NCBI GenBank assembly: GCA_021018815.1
Contig: JAITYX010000074.1
Coordinates: forward strand, 1,922,001 to 1,986,000
Origin: Talinum fruticosum
Lineage: Eukaryota; Streptophyta; Magnoliopsida; Caryophyllales; Talinaceae
Direction: 5' to 3'
Length of the DNA: 64,000 nucleotides
Shown here: piece after piece, positions 22,885 through 34,735 of the stretch
Position numbering within the stretch: the first letter of the stretch is position 1
How the letters are laid out: each line of letters starts with the position of its first letter
The notes under the pieces: generated by a model
Databases searched by the model: none
What the model was told of the DNA's origin: nothing
Seen by the model: the letters and a program-made list of their open reading frames with translations, nothing else
Made by a program: the position numbers and the translations under genes

Positions 22885-23966
22885 CAATTTTTTTTTCTCT
22901 TTTAAATCTTACTTTTATAATGCAAGTCTCACCAACAATGCTCACCTATTTAAATAATCCACATGGAGTCTAGGCATTAATATATTTAATTAGTTTATCT
23001 ATTTTATTTACATTATTATTTATTTTTATAATACATAAAATAATTATTTGGTGCACTATGAAGACTGAAATTAATTATTTTAGGTAGTAAATTTTTTAAA
23101 AACAAATAGTATAATAATATTAGAAATCTTATGAAATGAATTAAAATAAATAATAGAAATTTTAGATAATAAAAATATTACAATAATAATTATTATTTGT
23201 TTTGCTACATAATAATAACATTAGAGATTATATTATAATTAAAATAATAATATTAGAGATTGTATAATTTATATTAGAAAAATTTTCATATAATAAATGA
23301 TTGTGATTTTCTTCCAACCTAATGCACAACATAGAGAGAGAGAGTTCAATTAATTGCCGAGAGAGAGAGTTCAATTAATTGTTTAGCATTTTTAATTAAA
23401 TTGCCCAACTTAATTAATTCTCCAGTTCATGCTGCATAGTCATTGCCCTCTTTCAACCAATCAATGGACGACACTTGGACAACGAGCCATCTTCAAGCAA
23501 ATGCCGAGGCACGGGCCTTCACGTGCGCCTCGGATAACGCACGTCCATTGTAGGACAACGCGTCTTGAGCAACGTGCCATATCAGGTGCGCCTCCTTCCC
23601 CAACCTCGCGGTTACTAACGCTCTAAGAGCACTCATAGTGGGTGAGCCTGTTTTAGGTTCACCCATTGGGACCTACAGATGATATATCAGCTAAGGACCT
23701 TTTTTTTTTTTTTTTTTTTGTCTCCTAAATCCTTACTTACACAATGTAAGGTTCACCAATAAGGCTCACCTATTTAAATAATCTCCATGTAACCTTCTCC
23801 TTTACATATTTAATTATTTTACTTATTTTATTTTACATTATTATTTATTTTTATATTTAATTATTTTCATATTGTCCGTACAATATGAAGATTTCAATTA
23901 ATTATTTTAGATTGCTATTTTTTTTAAATGATACAATAACATAAGAAATTTTATTAGATAAAAAAG

Positions 23967-24031
<65 letters not shown>

Positions 24032-24120
24032 CAAATACAATAATACAACACGAATATTAATTATTTTAGGTTGTCAATTTTTCAAAAACAAATGATACAA
24101 TAATATTAGAAATTTATTAA
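22885..24120. repeat. Two related AT-rich MITE-like copies
   Basis: A ~240-bp unit at about 22885-23130 recurs at about 23700-23960. Both run from a poly-T stretch through CTCACCTATTTAAATAATC and ATTTATTTTTATA to TTAATTATTTTAG. A third partial copy starts near 24055. Between them at 23325-23382 a 24-bp unit (GAGAGAGAGTTCAATTAATT) is doubled. Terminal repeats are not clear. Confidence 0.6.
23960..24030. repeat. (AAT)n microsatellite
   Basis: About 22 uninterrupted AAT units. Confidence 0.95.
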
Positions 24121-24815
24121 ATAAAGAAATGATACAATGATAATAGCAATATTATATTTTTCTTATTGTAATAATTTATATAATATTAACAAAATATAAA
24201 TAAAAGAAGGAGGGCGGAAAATATAATTTTTATATTAGCAATTACATTTACAATTTCTAAACACCCTTTTGGAGAGAGAGAGAGAGAGGGGGAAAGAGAG
24301 AGAGTGTGTGCGTGTTAATGAACTCGTCCAATGACTGTCACATAGTTGTTGCGCTTCCTCTCCTCAGGCTTTGCTGGCTGAGCCATCACGCGTACCTGAG
24401 AAAACCGTGCATCCAGTATGGAGAAGTTGTGCCTTGATCCACGCGCCACATCAGATTTCAAAGCGTGAGCGCCTAGCGCTGTAGAGACTTTGGGAGCATA
24501 AATTTAATATAGCGAACCTTATTAATTAGAGGACTCTTGAGCTCCCTCTAGTAAAATTATTTTATCTTATTTAACCATTACCCTTAGAGACAAATAAATG
24601 ATGGAGTAGTAATTTTTGTTTTTTGGAGGCATAAATAAATAGTTTCCGAAATAAAATTAAGATGGAGAGAGACCTTTTTTTCGCAAAGGAAAAATTGAGC
24701 TAAGAGGAGTTTTTACCAATTCAAAACAGTGACCAGCAGCCCACTAAACAAATAAGGCCGTTGTGGCCTTCTCTTCCAAAAATTCAAATCCGTGGATGAT
24801 TTAAACACCCAAAAA

Positions 24816-24823
24816 TATAAATA
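24816..24823 (+). promoter_or_regulatory. TATA box of the BAP31-like gene
   Basis: TATAAATA is 200 nt before the start codon at 25023. A long CT-rich stretch (24890-24965) follows, as is common in plant 5' untranslated regions. Confidence 0.5.
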
Positions 24824-25022
24824 CAGTTAAGGATGGAGCATGAGTCGGGTTCACGACGAATTGCCATCTGCCCCACCAATATACTCCCCGCATTCTCTCT
24901 CCCTCCTCAATTCTCTCTCCTCTCCCCTTCATCCCCATTCCCATTCTTCCTCCTCAATTTTCCCCGTCTTCTGAGTTCCATCTGATCCTACCAACAGAGA
25001 GACAGAAAGAGAAACAGAGACG

Positions 25023-27542
25023 ATGATTCAACTGCTGTTCTCGGTGATATTCTCGGAGGCGGCGGTGGTGCTGCTGCTATTGTTCAAAACGCCGTTGAGG
25101 AAGGTGGTGTTAATGGGGCTGGACCGCCTCAAACAGGGTCGAGGCCCGATCGTCGTCAAGACGGTCTCCGGTACCATCTTCGTTGTTCTTCTCACCACCG
25201 TCAATTCCGTCCTCCAGATCAGTCGCCGCCGCGATGGTGAAACCCCGATCTTACCCCCACTGATCAGGTCCTCTTCTCCAAACACGTCCTCGAAGCTTCT
25301 CTCATGGGTACCAGACTCTCTCTCTCTCTCTCGTGACATTTCCATTTGGATTCATTGCTTTGATTTTTTGATAAATTGGGCTGCGATTTTGATTAGTTTT
25401 CGGGAATCGAAAATGTGAGGGGAATTTTGATGTTTGGTTGATGCTTCTTGATGGATGAACGTGCTTACTCTTCATAATTTCGTCGTATGATTTATAATTT
25501 CATTATTGATAGTCGTAGATCATTTGGCTTAACTTTCATTTGAGTATCGCGTGGACCCAACACATGGCCATATATTAAAAAACAAAAAAATAGAGGAAGA
25601 AAGAATCCCGCTTGACATGCTTCAAATGTGGATGTCTGTTAACACAATTGTTAAAGTTGTAGAGAATTATTATAAAAAACTTATGTTCAAATTAAGATAT
25701 ATCGACTTTTGAATATTATGTGAAAAGAAGAAAGCTTAAGGATGCATGTGTAGGTGTTTAAGGTGGATAACAATATTCACTTATTTAAATAAGTGTTTAA
25801 TAGATATCAGTTGACTTAATTGCTAAATTTTTTGCGAATTGTTACTATAGTAACTAAAATTCGTCTATTTAATCTACTTTATTTGTGCTTATAAGAAATC
25901 TTAGTTATTATGAGGGCCCCATACTAGTACTTATAAATGCACCAAGCCGGCCAACAATAGTTTCACTTGCGGGATGCTTATCTAACGCCAGCTTCATGAA
26001 TCATGACAATATTGCCAACATCAAGAAAAACGATATCCTGATTTGTTCTCTTGAGTGGTTAAAATGATATGGTTTGTGATTGAGCATGTATGAGTGTGAT
26101 TGAGTGTTTTGTGAGCGTGGTTAAATATTGAGGTTTTTTAAGTGTGGTTGAGAGTTAAATTCTTGTAATTTAAGAAGTGGGTAAGTGTGGTTGAGAGTTA
26201 TTCAATTTAATTGAGTGTAGTTTAGTGTGTATTTTCTAAAAAATATGAAAAATATATAGTTGAATATAATTGACGGTGGTCAAATGTGATTGAGTGATGA
26301 TTTTTACTCCTAACCACTCAAAAAAACAAGTCCAAAGTCTAAAGCATCAACCAGGGCGCTCGGATGAGCCTATAGATGAATAAAAAATGGTTCGAGTAAA
26401 CTTTGAGGGGATAGAAAATTTATTAGGAATTATAGCAATTTGAGTGAAAGCAATTCGAATGAAACAAAATGATAATTAAAGGTATAAACAACTAAATGAA
26501 AGCACTAAATCAATGCACACAAAGATTTACATGGAAATTTAACGAGAGAAAAAATTAAGGAGGCAATAAGCACTAACAATTCATTATAATTTCAGAAACT
26601 ATAAACAATTACAACCAAATGATGATTTTGATCGACAATGAGAATACAATTAGCTCACAATTCTCTCTCAATCTCACTTAACAATGGAGGGGAATATTGC
26701 TTCTGTTGCTGCTAAAACTAGCGAAACTCGGGGCTAGAAAAATGATAGGAAGAAGACCCGCTATCTTCCCGAAAGCAAAACAACACCAAACAGATGACAC
26801 GGGCTGAAGACCCGTTATCTTCCCGAAAGCAAAACAACACCAAACAGATGACACGGGCAGCCCGTGTCGGCCGGTGGAAGTTGCATACTTATGGTTCACA
26901 TCGAGCATGACCCCGTTTTCCTTTAGCATGGCCTGACAGCGATAGTTAGTAGCAAAATGAAGCATTACATGAAGATTTTTGAGCCACATACTCAACAACC
27001 GGTGAGTAATCAGATCATTTCATTGGCGACGCCCAACAAAAGTAGTCGACGAAGAGGGGAAGTTGCTAAAACGAGGATGCGATATATATATTGAAGATTT
27101 TGGTCTAAAATAGGGTTGGAATGGAATCGAGCTAGCTTGCTAAGTGCTCGAATTCAGCTCAACTCGAACTCGAGTCAAATCGAACATAGACTGAGACCAA
27201 GCTTAGTAAGGCTTGACTAAGCTTGACTCGGTTTAGGTTAATTAGTTCATATTTTTCTAAAAGTACTTGTGTGGAAGTATAAATCACTAAAATTTCATTC
27301 AAATCCATATTTTTTGAATATAAGGGTTTGCTCAAAATGACCGTTAAACTTATAGCCGTTATAGCTGAAATAAACTGAAATCCTTAGATGTTATAGTTGT
27401 TATCGTTGAAATGAGCTTAAATGAGATGAAAGTTGTTATAAATGATGATATAAATAGGGGTGAGCAAAAGCAATTGAACCAAAAAACCATTTTACCGATT
27501 TGTCAATTCGGCAATTATGTTAGCCAGTTGATTAACCGAAAC

Positions 27543-27606
<64 letters not shown>

Positions 27607-30533
27607 TCAAAGTTTCTTGATTTTAAAAATAAAAAAAATTACAACTAAAAGTGAAATTTATATTATTCTTAAATGGTTAACCCATAGCTAAACCAAAAAC
27701 AAGCTTAATAGCACCAAAAAAAATTGGCCGAATTGAAATTTCGATTCGGCTTCAGCTCCAAAAATTTTTTCAATCGAAAAATCGATTAACCAATTTTGGT
27801 TAATTGAAGTTCAATTAATTGATTTTGAGTACAATGCCATTTTGAATAGGTCTTAGTAAAAATATAGAATCGAATTTCGATTATAATATTGAATTTTAAA
27901 ATTTTTTATGAAAATCAAAAATAAAAAATTAAAACCAAGTTGATCTCAAATCGAGTTAAAAGATGACCAAGTAGAGCCCAAGCTGCTATAGCCCTAGACA
28001 ATTTAAGGGCCGCAATATTTTTTCTTTTTTGGAAATGGTATGTACATAAAATATTAGGTAGCGGTTCTCTTAAGATATCTACCTTAGTAAATATACATGA
28101 AAACTCTTGCGATAGATATTAAGGTAATCTGTACACCTTATGACACATGTTAGTTTGATAATATTATCAACTATCATATTAACCTCTATAAATACATGAT
28201 TAACTAAATAACAAAAAACAATGAAATCATAGCTCGTATATCTTGAACTAACATTGGATCCTGCACCAGGTGTGAATAATACCTAGAATTGCCTTAATAG
28301 TTAATTGGTTGTCATAACTTGGATGCGAGTGAATCTTGCCTCTGAAATACTTGAATACCATCTTACTTGAATACCATAACTTGGTTGTCATAACTCGTTG
28401 CTGTACCTGCTGAGGAGGTGCGGTCAAAATTAGTTTTGACGAATTCGTTTAGGGAGAACCCCTTCTGGATGGTCCTGGTATGGGAATTGAATTAAATGAT
28501 GTGGATGATGATATATGGTGAGAATAATTACGTTAGCTATCATTCTGTCCAATTGCATTTTAGCCGGATAAGCGAACCAACGGTATATAACACGAATGCA
28601 TATAACACTTATTTTGAGTATTGATAAATGGGTTCTAAATGGGTAGCATGCACTGCCAAAAAAAAAAAAAACAAAAATGGGTACCATGCAGGTATAAAAT
28701 AATATACGTATGAATATGTGTAGGATTTGGGCCCCCAGCTTAACCACTGGATCAATGCTCGCCCCCAGCCAGACCATCAACTATCGTAAACCTGACCCCC
28801 CTCCGGCAAGCCCAACAGCCTGTTCGCAATCTCTCTATGGTCAATATTGAAACCCAGGATATTTGAACCCATATTGAAACCAATATATTGTTGTGCGGAA
28901 AGAGAGTTAAGTTCATTTTGGTTAGGTTCATCATGACGAGTTGTCTTTAAGAATTGTAACGAACCAACATCAAAATGTCATTTAAGTGACAGCAGGCTAC
29001 TAATGAGCCTAAAATATAATAAGAGTATTTAGGTGTATTTTGAAAAAGGCGTGTCTTCCAACTAGAAATCACCAAATCTGGAGGCCATCACATTGAATGT
29101 CCTACAGGTAATATAAAGGAAGGTACAGGTGAGGGGAGGTAGATACCCAGGCGAATCTGGTGGCTGTATGAGTGAACAACTTGGAGTAATGGTTATGACA
29201 GAGATGGTCTTTATAGGAGTAAGAATGACGTACATATGGGTAGACAGGGAAGTGAACGGCCATTTCCGATCCAATCCTCAGATCCACACCCATAAAAATC
29301 CCTGATTCCCTTGTGAGCACTGGTCGGTTCGGTGTGGTTTAGAGAGATTCTGTTCCTTTGACCGAATTTTTAGTTCGAAAAATTTGAATTATATACCTGT
29401 TAACCGATGTTTCGGTTTCGTTCTGCAGTTAACCGGAGCCGATAAATAAAATTTTTAATCTTTCTTGGTTGCATATTATTCATGTATGATTTTTAATCCT
29501 ATTAAAAATTTATTATAGTAATATCCAATGACCAATACTACTGTTCCAGAAGCAAGGAATTGGCTATTAGACAATAAATTGTCGTAGACCATTCAATTAT
29601 GCTTGCAGTAACAAAGTGTACGCATGACTGCATACAATTAATATTTCCCAGCCTGTGAATGCCATAGGACAACACCAAGCTTAACTTTCTAAATGCTTTC
29701 TTTTTACTAAACTTTATTAGAACTTTGTTTTTAATATATTATTTTTGGCCCCATTATGCATTGTCCTATAGCCTTCAAGACCAGTTAGAAGGAAATAAAC
29801 CAAAACTATCACCTTAAAACTAATAAAAATACTTTTTCAATAAAAAATTTAATCAGGTCAATTAAGTTAACGGTCGATTTCAAATCATGAACTATAACTG
29901 TAACCAGATAAATGGTTCGATTTACCGATTTTCAGTTTAATTTATCAGTTACAGTCTTTTTGCTCACCCAACATTGAGTATATACATGGGTATTTGTATC
30001 AATACTTTGGACAAGTTCTATTTTTGGTACAAATGCCCTTAAGAATTGTAAGATGTATTCAACTCTGGATTGATTGCAAAATCCGTCCTCTTTTTTTTTT
30101 TTTTTTTTTCTGGCTGGTAGAAATATAATTTTGTATGGGCTCATGTTTCGTGTTTCTTTAATCAGGGTTCATCCTGTTCCTTGCCCTCATGATCGACCGA
30201 TTGCACCATTACATAAGAGAACTGAGTCTGAGGAGGAAGACGATGGAGGCTACAAAGAAGAACGGTGTGAGGATTGCAGGCCCAGAGGAAGTCAAAGCCC
30301 GGGAGCAGCAGGTAGAAACATTCAAGGACATGATCAGACAACTGGAGGCCGAACTCGAGGGCAAGACCAAGGAAGCACATTCATCAGAAGCCACTGTTCA
30401 GGCTCTTAGAAGGCAAACTGAAGGTTTGCTCGTTGAATATGACCGTTTGGTGGCCGAAAACCAATCCCTCAGGGACCAACTGCAGGGCGTCGATCAAGGG
30501 TACTCGAATTCAGCTGTAAAGAAGGACTCGTAA
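25023..30533 (+). CDS. BAP31-like ER membrane protein, two exons, one frame break
   Basis: BAP31 family proteins (yeast Yet3 homologues) are ER membrane proteins with three N-terminal helices and a cytosolic coiled coil; they act in sorting or quality control of membrane proteins. Exon 1 is 25023-25307 and exon 2 is 30166-30533, joined in phase with GT/AG borders across a 4858-bp intron. Exon 1 gives MIQLLFSVIFSEA, LLFKTPLRKVVLMGLDRLKQ and GRGPIVVKTVSGTIFVVLL. Exon 2 gives ALMIDRLHHYIRELSLRRK and a Glu/Lys/Gln-rich coiled coil (VEYDRLVAENQSLRDQL). The protein ends KKDS, a dilysine KKxx ER-retrieval signal. Length is about 217 residues, normal for plants. The C run at 25243-25246 is one base short: the frame must shift there to read DLTPTDQVL and HVLEASLMG, which the family requires and which leads into the splice site. 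Confidence 0.92.
26752..26859. repeat. 54-bp tandem duplication in the BAP31-like intron
   Basis: Two adjacent 54-bp units start GAAGACCCGYTATCTTCCCG and end GATGACACGGGCW; they differ at two positions. The following ACGGGCAGCCCGTGTCGGCC resembles the palindromic part of the Copia LTRs at 32.2 and 42.6 kb, so this may be a retroelement remnant in the intron. Confidence 0.85.
27460..27860. mobile_element. hAT-like remnant with GGGGTGAGCAAAA end
   Basis: The left end TAGGGGTGAGCAAAAGCAAT is a common hAT MITE terminus in plants. The following AACCAAAAAACC/GATTAACCGAA style sequence is usual for that class. A 58-bp (TA)n tract (27546-27604) is inside. The right end is not clear. Confidence 0.45.
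27546..27604. repeat. (TA)n microsatellite
   Basis: About 29 TA units in the BAP31-like intron. Confidence 0.95.
29311..29972. mobile_element. hAT-like MITE with TGAGCA / TGCTCA ends
   Basis: It starts TTGTGAGCACTGGTCGGTTC and ends TTTTTGCTCACCCAA. Inside are GGTTCGGTGTGGTTT and TTAACCGATGTTTCGGTTTCG motifs typical of this MITE class. No clear 8-bp target duplication is visible. It lies in the BAP31-like intron, about 190 bp before exon 2. Confidence 0.45.
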
Positions 30534-31011
30534 GGAGCTCTCTTGAATCTATTTGGGTACTCTGTGTTGTATTTCCGATGAAAGTTGCACCAACATATAT
30601 GCTGGTCAGTTCAGCCATTTGATTATAGTCCAGCAACTTGGGGAATGAGAATTTGAGCTTGGAAAAACAGTTAATATTAGAAATTCAAAATTGGGGTCTG
30701 TTTTTGTTCAATAGAGATCTTGGTTTTTAGTACAGCATTTTTATTTGTGGGTTTTTCTTCTTTGTCTTAAGTTTCCTTCTTTTTTTTTGGGTGGGAAATA
30801 TACAGTTGCTTTCAATCAATCTGACAACTTCCATTCTTGCCAAACTTGTTTCTTGCTTTGCTTATGAACAATCTTTCAATCATAACTGCAAGATCTAATT
30901 CAATAATTATTGAGTAATAGGTTGAGAACTTTGAGATTTGGACAGAAAACCCCCTTACCCTTTTTACATTACTTTGGCATTTTTCGTTTTTATAAGGTAA
31001 GGACAACATAC
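30534..31011. other. 3' flank of the BAP31-like gene
   Basis: Probable 3' untranslated region and spacer up to the LINE-derived block. No clear poly(A) signal near the stop. Confidence 0.4.
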
Positions 31012-31378
31012 GTCAGGCAACCTTCTCTCAAGAATTCACCTAAGTTGTCATTAAAAAGAGTAGTAAAAAGATATATGTAAGAGAGAGAGAGGGAAGACTA
31101 AACGTCGAGCGTGAGAACCACCGCTCGGGGTGAGCTTGATCACCGGAGAGCACTTCGTCCTCTTTTGGAGGACGAACCTCTAGGAGTCGAGTCCCCTAGG
31201 GAACTCTCCTTCAAGCATCATTGTTTCTACAAAAGGTTGAGGTCGCTTCTTCGCTACTAGTGTCTCGCTATCGTGGGAACTCGGGAGTCTTCTTATTATG
31301 ATTGTAATTTTGCTCTGTCTAGCCATTAGTGGATCTTTGTGAAGGTGATTTCAATGAACTATTTTCTGATTTTGTCAA

Positions 31379-32119
31379 ATGGAGAAACATAGAAGTAGAG
31401 AGAAGGGTGTTAGAATTACAAAATACCATTTTGAGTTCACCATCTTCATTGACAATTTAACTATAAAGGTTGGCAATTTTAGGTTAAAAGGTATTTTTAA
31501 GAGGTTCGGAGTAGTAACTTATGCCTACAATCCGAGAAAGATAGGAAATAGGTCACAGAGAAGGTTTGGTTTTGTTAGATTAAGCAAGAAAGAGCATGTA
31601 AAGGAAGTTATGACAATGATGAACAAGAGGCTTGTTAGAGGTTTTCAAGTTGATGTTAGTTGGAAGATTCCTGAAGAAGTTGTTTGGGTTGAATCAATCA
31701 AGGCGTAAGTTTAGCATGCCTCAAAGGAAGTCTAGGAAAAAGAATGGGTTTTGGGTACCTAAAAATCGTCAATCTATAAAAGAAACTAAGGCTAGATTAT
31801 GAAGAAGTGAGTAGAGGCCAAAAACAACAAGATCTCGGAGTTGTGGTAGGAAAGCTAGTTGAAGAGAATATGTTCGATTGAAATCATCCTTGGTAGGTGA
31901 AACAAACCAGCTTTGAGATTCTTCCATGCTTGAGTCGATCATAAGAGTCGATTTTCCTATGTGTTTGAAGGTAACAAGTTTGGGTCAAGTATAAGTTTTT
32001 TTATAACATTTGAGTTTGAAGATCAAGCCAAATCAATCTTGGAGGGTTATGTGGAATTTCTTTTGATTTGGTTTCATGAGGTGAAGTTATGGTTTGAATT
32101 GGAATTTTGTAATAAAAAA
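31379..32119 (+). pseudogene. LINE ORF1, RRM part
   Basis: The open stretch 31379-31708 reads FTIFIDNLTIKVGNFRLKGI, FKRFGVVTYAYNPRKIG and RRFGFVRLSKKEHVKEV. These are the RNP2 (IFIDNL) and RNP1 (RFGFVRL) motifs of an RRM, as in ORF1 of one group of plant LINEs. Downstream of 31708 the frame is broken. It stops at 32119 where the Copia LTR starts. Confidence 0.7.
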
Positions 32120-32625
32120 TATTGGGATTATGGAGCTTAATGGATGATTTGGGCTTTGAAAATTGCGTTACGAGACAAGAAACGGCGAACCCGGGCAAGA
32201 GGCAACGAGCACGGATCATATCGGACGAAGCTAGTGCCAGCATCGGACACCGGCTGGCCGTGTCCGATGGCACGGCCCGTGCCGTGCATCCGGCCCTTGG
32301 GCTGTATGATTTGAAGCATTTTTCTGTCCGTTTTCTTGTGTTAATGCGTGTTAATGCTCGGTTAAAGAATTGTAAATATTGTATGACTGATTATGGCTAT
32401 TTAATCAGTGCTAAATCCTCCATTGTTAGATAAGGAAATAGTGAAGAGTAAGGTGTGAGCTAGGGTTAGCTTGAGTGAAAATTCCTTGTAACTACTTGAA
32501 ATATAGTGCATCGGTTTCATGGTTTTTTTCCGGTTTTGGGTTTTTTAACGTTAAAAATCTTGTGTCCAAATCTTTGTTATTTTCTTTTGCCCAAATTTAA
32601 TTGTTTGCGAGCTCCGATCCTAACA
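32120..32625 (+). repeat. Copia 5' LTR
   Basis: It starts TATTGGGATTATGGAGC, where the usual TG has become TA, and ends GATCCTAACA. It is about 41 bp shorter than the 3' LTR because it lacks one block of the palindromic CACGGGC/GCCCGTG array. Confidence 0.85.
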
Positions 32626-32627
32626 AC

Positions 32628-32639
32628 TGGTATCGGAGT
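32628..32639 (+). other. Copia primer-binding site
   Basis: TGGTATCGGAGT, two bases after the 5' LTR, matches the usual tRNA-iMet complement TGGTATCAGAGC with two mismatches. Confidence 0.75.
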
Positions 32640-32665
32640 GAGGTGAGGTTTGAGAGTTCACAAAA

Positions 32666-33141
32666 ATGGAGAGTGATAAGGTAAAAAATTGAAAGGTTCG
32701 ATGGAAAGGACTTTGGGTTCGGAAAATGCAAGTTGAGGACTTGTTGTACCGTAAGGAGTTATATCAACCCCTCGGAGTAAAGCCCGTGGACATGGTAGAA
32801 AATAATTAGAAGTTGCTTGATCGGCAAGCCCTTGGGACGGTGAGATTGACGTTGTCGCGAACGTGGCGTTCAACGTGATGGAGCAAACAATGACAAAGGG
32901 ACTCGTTGAAAGCGTTGTCCAACCTCTATGAGAAACCTTTGGTGATGAATAAGGTATATCTCATGCGTCGGTTGTTTGACTTGAAAATGGTAGATAACAC
33001 TAGTGTAACGGATCATATTAATGAGTTTAATATGGTTATATCTAATCTTGCTTTCAGTGAAAATAAATTTCGAGGATGAGATTAAGGCCCTTATTTTGTT
33101 GTCTTCATTACCCGATTCATGGGATACCATAGTGTCTGCGG
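32666..33141 (+). pseudogene. Copia gag, 5' part
   Basis: From the ATG at 32666 the translation in pieces gives ERFDGKDFGFGKMQVEDLLY, then LYEKPLVMNKVYLMRRLFDL, DHINEFNMVISNL and ILLSSLPDSWDTIVSAV. These are hallmarks of the Copia gag (UBN2) domain. Several frame changes are present. CACTA-2 cuts it after SAV. Confidence 0.8.
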
Positions 33142-34132
33142 TTACACTACTACAGGAACCATTTTTAACGACGGTTAAAAGGACAAAATCGTCGAGTAAA
33201 ATAGACCGGTGGTATTTTCATAAAAAATACGGTTTTTAATGTATATGACGACGATTCAACATAAAAACCGTCGTCTAAAGTTTCTACTCGAACCTTAGAC
33301 CACGGTTCTTTTACTCGAATTGTTGTTATAGATGTATCTATGACGACGGTTCGAGTAAAAGAACCGTAATCTAAGAACTTTAGATGACGGTTCTTGGTAG
33401 TAAACCGTAGTCTAAAGTTCTTCACAAAAAACCCTCAGCCAACGTCGTGTCTCACTTTTTTCACTCTCATTTTTAGCCCACAATGTCTCTCTTCGGTTGC
33501 TCTTCTCTCCGCGGTTGCTGGTGGCTTCCAAGTGGTTTCGTTGGCTTCCCACTCATTCTCTCTGCGGTTTTTGGTTGTGGTTGCACTCCCCCACTCACTT
33601 TCTCCGCGTTTCCGGTTGTGGTCGCACCACTCTCTTGCTCGACTTCTTTTTCCGGACACCACCAGGTTTCTCTTTCTCTTCATCTTTAGCAATTTTTCCC
33701 TGAATTCCATTACGGGTTTTTAATTCTGTTATTGTGTTTGCCTTGTCATTTTCCACATTTTCATGAAACTCGAAAGTATAGCTAGTGCTTTCCAATTTCA
33801 GATCTAAACTCGAAAGTGTAATTTAGGAGTCTTATACTTCGCGGTGTTTTAGAGAAAATTTGTAAATTAATCTTATAATTGAGGAATGTGAATGGATAGA
33901 ATATGAAAATAAGAGAAGAGAAAAAAAACGGCCAAATTGAGGAACCGGGGTTCCGGACAGCCAAGCATGGGTCGTGCCGGACTACACGGTCGGCCAGTGT
34001 TGGTCGTTGCCCAACCCAACTTCGTGTTTGTGTCCGAAAATTGTTGTACATGTTTATTTATCAAGATTTGTATAATTGCTTGCAATATAAAATTGATTCT
34101 TCCAAAAGTACAAAAAATCAAGGGGACAAACT

Positions 34133-34675
34133 ATGATAAACAAGGAGAAGCTGGTTCGAAGTAGAGACGATCCAACCCTTCTTACACAGGTCAATTTTGA
34201 TAAGCACGTAAATGTCGTAGGTGATAATAAAGCTCCCTTTATGAGCTATGTTGGTACAACAACCCGCTTATATGTGAACATCAACTACGTGAAAATGGGC
34301 CAATGTCCCCGATTCCATTAAAGACAACCTTTGGAACGATATTAAGGTAAATAAACTACATATCAACTTAGTATTTCAACTTATATTGTAAATAGTTAAT
34401 ATATATGTACTAATGCATATCGTTCTTATATTTCGAAAACGTTCAACTTGAACATTAATGAATCCGAGATCCTCTTCGTAAAAACACAAGACCTTCATGT
34501 CATCGGCAGAAAAGTTTAACGACTTTAAATATCGCATTGTCGGTATATGGGTCTACAAAACAAAACAGATAAAACAAGAAGGTAGACCCCGAGAGGTCTA
34601 CAATTGTATCACGGAGGAGAATTGGATATCATTTGAATCACATTTCACCTCTCCGAATACATGGTAATTTCATTA
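34133..34675 (+). pseudogene. CACTA PTTA/En/Spm-type protein, 5' part
   Basis: Readable blocks are SIKDNLWNDIK near 34310-34345, then KFNDFKYRIVGIWVYKTKQ and YNCITEENWISFESHFTSP at 34510-34670. This is the pattern of the 'plant transposase (Ptta/En/Spm)' domain (...W.F....eqW..F...). The solo LTR at 34736 separates it from its continuation at 37740. Confidence 0.65.
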
Positions 34676-34735
34676 CTTTAATACCTTTTTTGATATTACA
34701 TCATCAATGATTGTATAAAAAGTTAATGGGTAGCT

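Noticed and set aside
27411..27620. Open frame with Ile-Tyr repeats, and a similar one at 39210-39401
   Set aside because: Both are TA microsatellites with chance flanks.
33394..33725. Overlapping open frames on both strands near the left end of CACTA-2
   Set aside because: GC-rich subterminal DNA open in many frames; none resembles a protein.
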